Assembly (NCBI RefSeq): GCF_029891735.1
Contig: NZ_JANQDH010000120.1
Span: forward strand, 1-41,781
DNA: 41,781 bases
From: Chrysosporum bergii ANA360D
Lineage (GTDB): Bacteria; Cyanobacteriota; Cyanobacteriia; Cyanobacteriales; Nostocaceae
Reading direction: 5' to 3'
How positions within the stretch are numbered: the stretch's first letter is position 1; each line of letters opens with the position of its first letter. Of this stretch, positions 34,365 through 41,781 are shown one piece after another. A model generated the notes under the pieces. It worked only from the letters and a program-made list of their open reading frames with translations. It had not been told where the DNA came from and made no database searches. The position numbers and the translations under genes were made by a program.

Positions 34365-34800
34365 GTAACACCGGCTTCTAGCCGGTATTCAGACAGCCAG
34401 GGATGGCGATCGCAGCATTAACAAGCCTAAATTCACTCATTCTACATTCACTCATTCTGCGCTGTTCTATTATATCGTGCAGCCAGGGAATAAATTCCCT
34501 GTCTAATAGCTAAAGTCGGTTAAAACCGACTAGTTCTATGGTAAATTCTCATGTTGATAAATCTTTCTCAAACCGATAAATGCTAGGGGGGACAAGCAAG
34601 ATGCTTGTGTTACATGGTAACACCGGCTTCTAGCCGGTATTCAAGAAGGCGACAGATATGTAAACCAAATTCAGTCGGTCTCAAACCGACTTAAGCTTTC
34701 AGCCGGGGAATTCATTCCCCGCGGCAATCGCATTAACAGCTGCTCGGTGCAATTCACTCATTCTAAATTATAACAAGCAGGATGCTTGTGTTACAAGCGC
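34365..34800. repeat. Palindromic repeat block 1
   Basis: Between drmD and the toxin-antitoxin genes lies a mosaic of hairpins with 7-8 bp stems and 2-5 base loops. ACCGGCT-tct-AGCCGGT occurs at 34370 and 34622. ACAAGCA-nnn-TGCTTGT occurs at 34592 and 34773. AGGGAAT-aa-ATTCCCT (34485) is followed by AGTCGGTT-aa-AACCGACT (34514). The reverse-orientation pair is AGTCGGT-ctcaa-ACCGACT (34673) plus GGGGAAT-tc-ATTCCCC (34705). They are joined by recurring linkers such as attcactcattcta. No gene is present. Confidence 0.92.
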
Positions 34801-34853
34801 CATCGCAATAATGTTATCCTTAAAGTAAGGAACTCAAGTAAGGATTTAAAGTA

Positions 34854-35099
34854 ATGCCTAGTGCGACAATTACCACAAAAGGGCAAGTAACTATACCTAA
34901 AGAAATTAGGGATTATCTGAATTTGGATACAGGAAGTAAAGTTGATTTTGTCATTGATGAAAATGGCATAGTTAAACTTATTCCCTTAAATATACCTGTC
35001 AAAAAATTATCTGGGATTTTACATAGAAAAGGGATGAAACCGGCAACTTTAGAAGAAATGGAACAAGCAATCAGTGAGGCAGCAAGTGATTGGACTTGA
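34854..35099 (+). CDS. AbrB/SpoVT-family antitoxin (VapB-like)
   Basis: 81 residues. The N-terminus MPSATITTKGQVTIPKEIRD is the swapped-hairpin AbrB/MazE/SpoVT DNA-binding domain (to about residue 48), with LDTGSKVDFVIDENGIVKLI. The C-terminal 30 residues (LSGILHRKGMKPATLEEMEQ) would wrap and inhibit the toxin. The pair is expected to autorepress its promoter. Two direct repeats AAGTAAGGA lie just upstream of the ATG and could be part of an operator or ribosome binding site (AAGGA). The toxin frame overlaps its 3' end by 14 bases, which implies translational coupling. Confidence 0.9.
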   Translation: MPSATITTKGQVTIPKEIRDYLNLDTGSKVDFVIDENGIVKLIPLNIPVKKLSGILHRKGMKPATLEEMEQAISEAASDWT

Positions 35100-35472
35100 T
35101 ACAAATATTTTAGTTCGCTATCTAACAAAAGATGATGAGCAACAATGGAAGCAAGCGGTGGAGATTGTAGAAGGAAGAGAACAGTGTTTTGTTGCTAATA
35201 TTGTACTCTGTGAATTAATCTGGGTTTTGCGTGGTAAACCTTATGATTTTAGTAAAGAAGAAATAAGTAATACTATAGAAATGATCTTCCAATGTGCTGT
35301 TTTTGAATGGGAAAATCGGTCTGTGATTTATCAAGCATTGCAGCGTTTTAAACAGGGTAAAGCAGATTTTTCTGATTATTTAATTGGTGCAGTTGCACAA
35401 CAATCTGGTTGTACTGTAACAGCAACATTTGATAAAAAGTTGAAAGATGAAAAAGGTTTTGATTGCGTTTAG
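35086..35472 (+). CDS. PIN-domain toxin (VapC-like)
   Basis: 128 residues. PIN ribonuclease fold: IGLDTNILVRYL supplies the first conserved Asp, LCELIWVL the Glu, ADFSDYLIGAVA the third acidic residue and ATFDKKL the fourth. VapC toxins cut tRNA or rRNA when free of antitoxin. The GTG at 35086-35088 with GAGG 6 bases upstream gives the canonical M-IGLDTN start. An earlier GTG at 35074 adds four residues and is less likely. It overlaps the antitoxin gene by 14 bases. The module sits between two repeat blocks in the middle of the DISARM locus. Confidence 0.9.
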   Translation: MIGLDTNILVRYLTKDDEQQWKQAVEIVEGREQCFVANIVLCELIWVLRGKPYDFSKEEISNTIEMIFQCAVFEWENRSVIYQALQRFKQGKADFSDYLIGAVAQQSGCTVTATFDKKLKDEKGFDCV

Positions 35473-35509
35473 TTGTTTCATCATCTTAAAAATTTGCTAA
35501 GAGGGTGTT

Positions 35510-36090
35510 TAAATTTGGCTTCGCCAGTGCCGTACATTAACAGCTGCTCGGTGCAATTCACTCATTCTACATTCTGCGCTGTTCTATTATGTCGTGCAGC
35601 CAGGGAATAAATTCCCTGTCTAATAGCTAAAGTCGGTTAAAACCGACTATTTTATGGGAGTAGCACCGGCTTCTAGCCGGTATTGGTGACAAGCAGGATG
35701 CTTGTGTTACCCTGTAGCACCGGCTTCTAGCCGATATTGGTGACAAGACAGATAGGTGTAAACCCAATTCAGTCGGTCTCAAACCGACTTCAGCTTTCAG
35801 TCGGGGAATTCATTCCCCGCGGCAATCGCATTAACAAGCCTAAATTCTACATTCTAAATTCCACATTCTAACAAGCAGGATGCTTGTGTTACATGGTAAC
35901 ACCGGCTTCTAGCCAGTATTGGTGACAAGACAGATAGGTGTAAACCCAATTCAGTCGGTCTCAAACCGACTTCAGCTTTCAGGCGGGGAATTCATTCCCC
36001 GCGGCGCAGCATTAACAGCTGCTCGGTGCAATTCACTCATTTTAAATTCACTCATTCTACATTCTAACAAGCAGGATGCTTGTGTTACAA
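35510..36090. repeat. Palindromic repeat block 2
   Basis: The second mosaic of the same hairpins lies between the toxin gene and drmA. ATTCCC-type and AACCGACT-type stems are at 35602 and 35631. The ACCGGCT stem is at 35665, with imperfect copies at 35719 and 35901. ACAAGCA stems are at 35689, 35871 and 36067. Reverse-orientation pairs are at 35771/35803 and 35953/35985. The string cattaacagctgctcggtgc plus attcactcattct occurs at 34731, 35535 and 36010. An open frame across 35919-36107 is made of repeat sequence and is not a gene. Confidence 0.92.
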
Positions 36091-36119
36091 TTAATTGGTT
36101 TTTTTAGATACGTTAAGTA

Positions 36120-39100
36120 ATGACCAATAACCTCACGTCTCCCCAAATTAGAGACCATCTGATCAGAGCCTTACAATTAGACTTGATCGGACCAACTCAA
36201 GAAGACTCAGAATATCAAGAAGAAATATTAGAACAAGCACCATCCCAATGGTATTTAACCGGTTTTCTGGTTCCCTACAACGCCCCCATAGCTCAAAAAA
36301 CAGATGATACGAGGGATGAAATAGCAGAAAATGCAATATTTGAGGGTAACTCAGCCGAAGATCAAACCCTTCCTGAAACTACTTTTGCTAAAAAGTCTTT
36401 TTTCCCTTCATCTATGGGTTTAAGTTTACTGATTAGCCCAGCAACTAATCAACTAAATGTAATAGTGCAATGGGGGGACTACATCATAAAAACTATAGAA
36501 GCAGAAAGTACACTACCCGCGAACACAGAAAAAACAACCAAGACTAAAAAAGATAATATATTATTAACCCAATGGCAACGCATCCCTCAGCAAGCAGAAG
36601 TTACCATTGACCTCAACCAAGATTCACAAACTATAGGACTCCCCAAATTCCCTAAACTAGAATTATCTGTCTCTGTCCACAAGGTGACAGAAAATGAACT
36701 GATACCCCATCAAACTCGTTCAGTTTCTATATTTTTAGTTAACAAACGTCCACCCACCGCAGAAAAACCGGGAGATACAAAGTACACCTTCCAAACCACT
36801 TTAATTATTCGCAGTGAACAACCCTTGATACCTCGCCCTAACTTACAAGGTGTTAATAATGAAGATTGGGACGAAAAAGTGGCTGACCTACAATACCGCA
36901 ACGACTATGAATATGCAGTAGGTCATAACGTTTCCGCCATAGCACAAATAAACAGTGATGGCACTTGTCAACAAGTTAGCACATCATGGCTACCCAGAGC
37001 CAATGTAGAAAAAGTCATCCCCACTCAATTAGCCAATATAGAAATAGGAATGGAGGCTTTAGCTGCGGCCTCTACACCCGCAGAGTTGCAAGAAATGTTA
37101 AGCCCTATGGTCACCGCTTATAGGGAGTGGATACAAGCACAACTAAGCCAATGTCCCCAAGAACCCAAACGCTTAAAAGTTGCCCAAGACCTACTACAAC
37201 GAGCTACAATAGCTAGCGATCGCATTGCTGCTGGTATCAATGCTTTTAATCATCAAGATGTATTTACGGCTTTTTGTCTAGCTAACCGCGTCATTGCTAC
37301 ATCTCTACGTCAACGCATGACCCATGGAAAAGATATTACCCCAGATTCTATAGCGCCTCCCAAATGGCGACCATTTCAGTTAGCCTTTTTATTGATGAAT
37401 TTAACAGGTATAGCCCAACCAGAAAGCCGCGAGAGAGAAATAGTAGACTTGTTATTTTTCCCCACTGGTGGCGGAAAAACAGAAGCATATCTAGGACTAG
37501 CAGCTTTTACTCTGGTATTGCGGCGACTGCGTAACTCAGAAATTCAATCTGCTGGAGTCAGCGTTTTAATGCGCTACACCCTAAGACTGCTAACCCTTGA
37601 CCAACTAGGGAGAGCAACAACCATGATTTGTGCTTTAGAATTAGAACGGCAGAAAAACCCAGAACTTTTAGGACAATGGCCTTTTGAAATTGGTCTCTGG
37701 GTAGGACAGGGAGCAACACCCAACCGCATGGGCAAAAAAGGAGACAGAGACGAACACAGCGCCAAAAAACTCACCGATGACTATAAACGGGACTCACACA
37801 GAAACCAACCCCCCATCCCCTTAGAAACTTGTCCTTGGTGCGGAACTAAATTTAACCCTCAATGTTTTACTTTACATCCCAATGTAGACCAACCCACCAG
37901 CCTTAAGGTTCATTGTGCCAAACGCTCATGTGATTTTAGCGGTAATAACTTTCTACCAATAATAGCAGTGGATGAAACTATTTATCGCCGCTTGCCTTGC
38001 TTTATTATCTCCACAGTAGATAAATTTGCCAGCTTACCTTTTGTAGGAGCAACAGGAGCATTATTTGGACGAGTAGAGTATTATAAAGAAAAAGTTGGGT
38101 TTTATGGACCGACTGAACCTAGTCAAGGTAGACGCTTAAAGACTTATCTACCACCGCCAGACTTGATTATCCAAGATGAATTACACTTGATTTCCGGACC
38201 TTTGGGAACCATGGTAGGATTATACGAAACCGCCATAGAAGCCTTATGCAGTTTCCAAACCAATAAACCAACACACAATATCCGCCCCAAAATAGTCGCA
38301 TCCACTGCTACTGTCCGCCGGGCTAGTAAACAAATTCAAGCTTTATTCTGTCGCCCTGAAGTAGATATATTTCCCCCTCCCGGACCAGACCGCAGAGATG
38401 CTTTCTTTGCCAAAACCGTAGCCGCAACCGAGAAAAACCCTCGTACTTATGTAGGGGTAGCTGCTCAGGGACGCAGCGCCAAAGTGGTGTTACTACGTGT
38501 TTACTTAGCTCTTCTCAGTGCGTCGCAAAAGTATTGGTTAGAAGCCGAAGGTGAAAAAAACCCCCACAACCCAGCAGATCCTTACATGACACTACTAGGT
38601 TATTTTAACTCCCTGCGAGAACTAGGAGGGAGTCGGCGCATTGTAGAAGATGAGGTGGTCTCCCGTGTCCCACTCTACGGACAACGTCTGCGAGTGGGAG
38701 AAACCAAAGGTTTGTTTGTCAACCGGAAAATTAATGATGAACCAGAAGAGTTAACTTCCCGTGTTAGTACCAGTAAAGTAGCTGATACCAAAAGACGGAT
38801 GGAACTAAGCTTTCACAACACGGAAAAAATTGATGTAGTATTAGCAACTAATATGATATCCGTAGGGTTAGATATTACCCGCTTAGGATTAATGGTAGTC
38901 TTGGGTCAACCGAAAACAGCAGCAGAATACATCCAAGCCACCAGCCGGGTGGGGAGAGACGAAGAACGACCAGGGTTAGTAGTGACATTACTTAATATTC
39001 ACAGACCACGCGATCGCTCCCATTATGAGCGTTTTTGTGCTTGGCATAACACATTTTACCGGGCTGTAGAAGCCACAAGCGTTACACCCTTTTCTCCCAG

Positions 39101-39539
39101 AGCAATAGATAGAGGTATTGCTGCTATAACAGTAGCCCTAGCTCGTTTAATGCATCGAGGAATGACCGCCCCAGAAAGAGCCATACAAATTACCGAATAT
39201 CGCCAAGAGCTAGATTTTGTTATAGACATTATAGGTCAAAGAGCAGAAAAACACAACCCAGACTTAAGCCCTACAGAAGTAGCAGCACTGCGTTCTAAAA
39301 CAGAAAACAACGTCAGAGAACTACTAGATACCTGGGTGGCGATGGTTACCGACCAGCAAAACCCCAAAACTAGTCTGCAATATCACCAAGAAGTCAGCCA
39401 AGGTTTGCCATTATTATTTGACCCCCTGGACCCAGAATTAGAAAAACAACCATTAGCAGCCAAAAAATTTAAAGCCCAGCGTAGTCTGCGAGACGTTGAA
39501 CCCTCAGTTAACCTATGGGAAGAGAAGCTACCAAGCTAA
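36120..39539 (+). CDS. drmA: DISARM system helicase DrmA
   Basis: 1139 residues, the usual size for DrmA. Residues 1-400 are the family-specific N-terminal region beginning IRDHLIRALQLDLIGP. The helicase core has FFPTGGGKTEAYLG (about 445-458, Walker A), a zinc ribbon with CPWCGTKFNPQC (about 570) and a second CAKRSCDF pair, LIIQDELHLISGPLG (about 681-695, DExH), ASTATVRRASKQIQ (about 724), TNMISVGLDITRLG (about 909) and IQATSRVGRDEERPG (about 937). DrmA and DrmB form the DISARM core complex, and DrmA has been shown to bind DNA. The ATG at 36120 follows repeat block 2. drmB starts 57 bases downstream and is certainly in the same operon. Confidence 0.94.
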   Translation: MTNNLTSPQIRDHLIRALQLDLIGPTQEDSEYQEEILEQAPSQWYLTGFLVPYNAPIAQKTDDTRDEIAENAIFEGNSAEDQTLPETTFAKKSFFPSSMGLSLLISPATNQLNVIVQWGDYIIKTIEAESTLPANTEKTTKTKKDNILLTQWQRIPQQAEVTIDLNQDSQTIGLPKFPKLELSVSVHKVTENELIPHQTRSVSIFLVNKRPPTAEKPGDTKYTFQTTLIIRSEQPLIPRPNLQGVNNEDWDEKVADLQYRNDYEYAVGHNVSAIAQINSDGTCQQVSTSWLPRANVEKVIPTQLANIEIGMEALAAASTPAELQEMLSPMVTAYREWIQAQLSQCPQEPKRLKVAQDLLQRATIASDRIAAGINAFNHQDVFTAFCLANRVIATSLRQRMTHGKDITPDSIAPPKWRPFQLAFLLMNLTGIAQPESREREIVDLLFFPTGGGKTEAYLGLAAFTLVLRRLRNSEIQSAGVSVLMRYTLRLLTLDQLGRATTMICALELERQKNPELLGQWPFEIGLWVGQGATPNRMGKKGDRDEHSAKKLTDDYKRDSHRNQPPIPLETCPWCGTKFNPQCFTLHPNVDQPTSLKVHCAKRSCDFSGNNFLPIIAVDETIYRRLPCFIISTVDKFASLPFVGATGALFGRVEYYKEKVGFYGPTEPSQGRRLKTYLPPPDLIIQDELHLISGPLGTMVGLYETAIEALCSFQTNKPTHNIRPKIVASTATVRRASKQIQALFCRPEVDIFPPPGPDRRDAFFAKTVAATEKNPRTYVGVAAQGRSAKVVLLRVYLALLSASQKYWLEAEGEKNPHNPADPYMTLLGYFNSLRELGGSRRIVEDEVVSRVPLYGQRLRVGETKGLFVNRKINDEPEELTSRVSTSKVADTKRRMELSFHNTEKIDVVLATNMISVGLDITRLGLMVVLGQPKTAAEYIQATSRVGRDEERPGLVVTLLNIHRPRDRSHYERFCAWHNTFYRAVEATSVTPFSPRAIDRGIAAITVALARLMHRGMTAPERAIQITEYRQELDFVIDIIGQRAEKHNPDLSPTEVAALRSKTENNVRELLDTWVAMVTDQQNPKTSLQYHQEVSQGLPLLFDPLDPELEKQPLAAKKFKAQRSLRDVEPSVNLWEEKLPS

Positions 39540-39596
39540 ACAAACAACACAGATAAACTGTAACTTCAGCCAAATTACCCTGATCACATTAACATC

Positions 39597-41480
39597 ATGA
39601 ATAAATCCCCGAAAACACCACCACCCGCCGGACAAATTCGCCAAAGTCAGATTCTTTCCACCTTCGGACCTGGTTCCATGGTAGATTTAACCAAACATTC
39701 AGTTTTAATTTCTGGGTTAAATTATTGGCGTGGTAACCGGAAACCGATTTTAGAAGAACGTTTAGCAGCTAGAGTAGCAGCCATATTAGGAGTTGACAGC
39801 ATCAAACTGTGTACCCCTCCCATAGAAGAGAGAAGCTCCCCTACTAAAACCATTGGGATCACCGCTTTTATTTTTCCCAATTGGTTTTTAGCCCAAATAG
39901 ACACAGAGGGAACCTGGACTGACGAAAAAACTAAAAAAATTTACCGCACTCGCGTGATGGTTGGTTCCGGTGATTTAGAGAATGGTAAATATAAATATAA
40001 AGATGGCAAAAAATACCCCGTGGTTCCCGTGCGTTTTGTTCAAAGCTGCGTTAACGGACACATTAGCGACATTGACTGGGATAATTTTGTCCACGAAGGG
40101 ACAAAATGCCATCCAAAAAACCTATGGTTAGATGAGGGTGGCTCTGGTAATGATTTTACAGAAATTTACGTGCGTTGTGGGAACTGTCAAAAACGCACTT
40201 CCTTATCCTTAGCCAAAAACCACAGTAAAACCCTCGGTAGTAAAATCCTCGGTCCATGTCAAGGACATCACCTATGGTTAGGAGAAAATCCAAAAAACCA
40301 TAAATTCTCTTGTACTCGTAAATCTGGAGAAACAGAATATAACCGTTTATTGGTCAGATCCGCCAGTAACGCTTATTTTTCCCAAATTTTGAGTGTAATT
40401 TCCCTACCAGATGCCAAATCAGAACTACAAAATCAAGTTAATTCAGTTTATGAAGATTTCCTCCAATATGCAGAAGACATAGACGACATCAAAAAAGAAC
40501 GAAAAAAAGCCAAAGTAAAATCAGCCCTGGAAAAATTCAGTGATGAAATTGTCTGGGAAGAAGTACAAAGACGAAAAAACAGACAACCAGAAGCATACAG
40601 AAGCATTAAGCTAGTAGAAATTGAAACACTCCTGGCCACGGAGGAAGCCCTAGGAGAAGACATACCAGAAAGTGAATTTTACGCCACATCCAGAAACTTA
40701 GAGCAATTACCCCCCAACTACTCCTCTGTAGTGGAAAAAATAGTATTAGTACATCGTCTGCGGGAAGTAATAGCCCTAGTGGGCTTTACCCGGTTTGAGC
40801 CAGAAATGCCAGACATTGACGGAGAATTAGATATCAATGTGCGCCGCGCCCCTTTAGGATCTAAATCAGAAGACTGGGTTCCAGCCATTGAAAACAAAGG
40901 AGAGGGAGTATTTATTGCTTTTAGTAAAGAAAAAATAGAACAATGGTCAGAGCGAGAAGCCGTTAAAAAACGAGGTCACCAACTATCAAGAGGATTTGAT
41001 ACTTGGTGTGCGAGTAAAGATATTGACCAAGAAAAAGAAAACATTAAATTTCCTGGACTACCTTATATTATGCTGCATTCTTTGTCTCACTTATTAATTA
41101 TGACCGTATCTTTAGAATGTGGTTATGCAGCCAGTTCAATTAGGGAAAGGATTTACGCCAATGAAGGAGGATATGGTATTTTGTTATATACCGCTTCTTC
41201 TAGTTCAGAAGGCACATTAGGCGGGCTAGTGGAAGTAGGCAAAAACATAGAACACCATTTACATCTAGCTTTAGATCGGGGTAGACTTTGTTCTAATGAC
41301 CCTGTTTGCGCCCAGCATCAACCAGAATCAGAAGCAGAAGAACGTTTTTTACATGGTGCTGCTTGTCACGGTTGTTTACTGATAGCTGAATCCTCCTGCG
41401 AACGGCGCAATGAGTTTCTAGATCGAGCCTTAGTTATTCCTACTTTAGAAGCCTTGGGAGTAGAGTTTTTTAGTTTTTAA
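39597..41480 (+). CDS. drmB: DISARM system protein DrmB (DUF1998)
   Basis: 627 residues. The N-terminus GQIRQSQILSTFGPGSMVDL is a hallmark of DrmB. Cys pairs follow in RCGNCQKR (near residue 194) and near GPCQGHH (about 220). Residues about 285-340 are charged helix. The C-terminal DUF1998 domain has YIMLHSLSHLLIMTVSLECG (about 490-510), SIRERIY, GTLGGLVEVG and a Cys-rich end, CSNDPVCAQHQ plus HGAACHGCLLIAESSCERRN, probably a zinc site. It is the partner of DrmA. The stop codon at 41480 is followed directly by repeat block 3. drmC, the usual next gene, is not in the window. Confidence 0.95.
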   Translation: MNKSPKTPPPAGQIRQSQILSTFGPGSMVDLTKHSVLISGLNYWRGNRKPILEERLAARVAAILGVDSIKLCTPPIEERSSPTKTIGITAFIFPNWFLAQIDTEGTWTDEKTKKIYRTRVMVGSGDLENGKYKYKDGKKYPVVPVRFVQSCVNGHISDIDWDNFVHEGTKCHPKNLWLDEGGSGNDFTEIYVRCGNCQKRTSLSLAKNHSKTLGSKILGPCQGHHLWLGENPKNHKFSCTRKSGETEYNRLLVRSASNAYFSQILSVISLPDAKSELQNQVNSVYEDFLQYAEDIDDIKKERKKAKVKSALEKFSDEIVWEEVQRRKNRQPEAYRSIKLVEIETLLATEEALGEDIPESEFYATSRNLEQLPPNYSSVVEKIVLVHRLREVIALVGFTRFEPEMPDIDGELDINVRRAPLGSKSEDWVPAIENKGEGVFIAFSKEKIEQWSEREAVKKRGHQLSRGFDTWCASKDIDQEKENIKFPGLPYIMLHSLSHLLIMTVSLECGYAASSIRERIYANEGGYGILLYTASSSSEGTLGGLVEVGKNIEHHLHLALDRGRLCSNDPVCAQHQPESEAEERFLHGAACHGCLLIAESSCERRNEFLDRALVIPTLEALGVEFFSF

Positions 41481-41496
41481 TGGTTTTGATCAGGAA

Positions 41497-41781
41497 ATGG
41501 GAGTAGCACCGGCTTCTAGCCGGTATTGGTGACAAGCAAGATGCTTGTGTTACACGCGCGATTTGCTTCGCCTGTGCCGTAAGCGATCGCATAACGAAAC
41601 CTAAAAATTCTACATTCACTCATTCTGCGCTGTTCTATTATATCGTGCTGCCAGGGAATAAATTCCCTGTCTAATAGCTAAAGTCGGTTAAAACCGACTA
41701 GTTTATGGGAGTAGCACCGGCTTCTAGCCGGTATTGGTGACAAGCAAGATGCTTGTGTTACACGCGCGATTTGCTTCGCCT
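41497..41781. repeat. Palindromic repeat block 3, reaching the window edge
   Basis: The same hairpins follow drmB: ACCGGCT at 41508 and 41716, ACAAGCA at 41532 and 41740, ATTCCC at 41653 and AACCGACT at 41682. A 77-bp segment at 41497-41573 is repeated at 41705-41781 (offset 208) as far as the edge, with no mismatch seen. Both copies include both hairpins and the tail gatttgcttcgcct. Confidence 0.92.

Noticed and set aside
34365-36090. CRISPR array
   Set aside because: The repeats are many different palindromes in mixed order and orientation with irregular spacing, no unique spacers of constant length, and no cas genes nearby.
35919-36107. 62-codon gene before drmA
   Set aside because: It consists of the palindromic repeat sequence itself, so the frame is a by-product of the repeats.

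Overview
The window looks like a stretch of chromosome from a cyanobacterium, most likely filamentous and close to the Nostocales. The evidence is the HIP1 palindrome GCGATCGC scattered through genes and spacers (for example at 7332, 11872, 11968, 12043 and 41583), a petL gene for the cytochrome b6f complex, a probable thylakoid photosystem I accumulation factor, the cyanobacterial 2-oxoglutarate decarboxylase/SSADH pair, an orthocaspase-like protein and moderate to low GC. The genus cannot be fixed by eye.

Layout. 1-2200: the tail of an IS200/IS605-type TnpA, argS, and a possible IS607 remnant. 2211-3667: small conserved hypotheticals, including a 33-residue membrane protein with a strong Shine-Dalgarno site upstream of a Lin0512-family gene. 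3759-6809: a two-gene minus-strand operon (SSADH then 2-oxoglutarate decarboxylase) that bypasses 2-oxoglutarate dehydrogenase in the TCA cycle. 7039-11380: petL, aroB, a membrane hypothetical, a PLP-dependent deaminase and purT. 11392-13939: two PD-(D/E)XK-type genes, one with intragenic coiled-coil repeats and one (Rpn/DUF2887) flanked by fragments of its own duplicates. 13964-18561: a GT4 glycosyltransferase and a Wzc-like tyrosine autokinase, diverging across 1.1 kb of AT-rich DNA, probably for extracellular polysaccharide. 18838-31095: housekeeping genes (mtnP, sat, mnmA, nnr, a MurT-like ligase, DAHP synthase) with a pseudo-orthocaspase, a SPOR-like protein, a thylakoid factor and a tRNA-like sequence that lacks an anticodon loop.

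31157-41781 is a defence island. It holds DISARM genes drmD, drmA and drmB, in the class 1 order. The interval between drmD and drmA, where class 1 systems normally carry the methylase drmMI, instead holds a VapBC-like toxin-antitoxin pair between two blocks of short palindromes. A third block follows drmB and runs to the window edge. No methylase and no drmC (phospholipase D) are visible, so the system is either completed beyond the right edge or is a variant.

Limits: there were no database searches. Family names come from motifs and overall resemblance. Promoters were mostly not callable, and both window edges cut through features.
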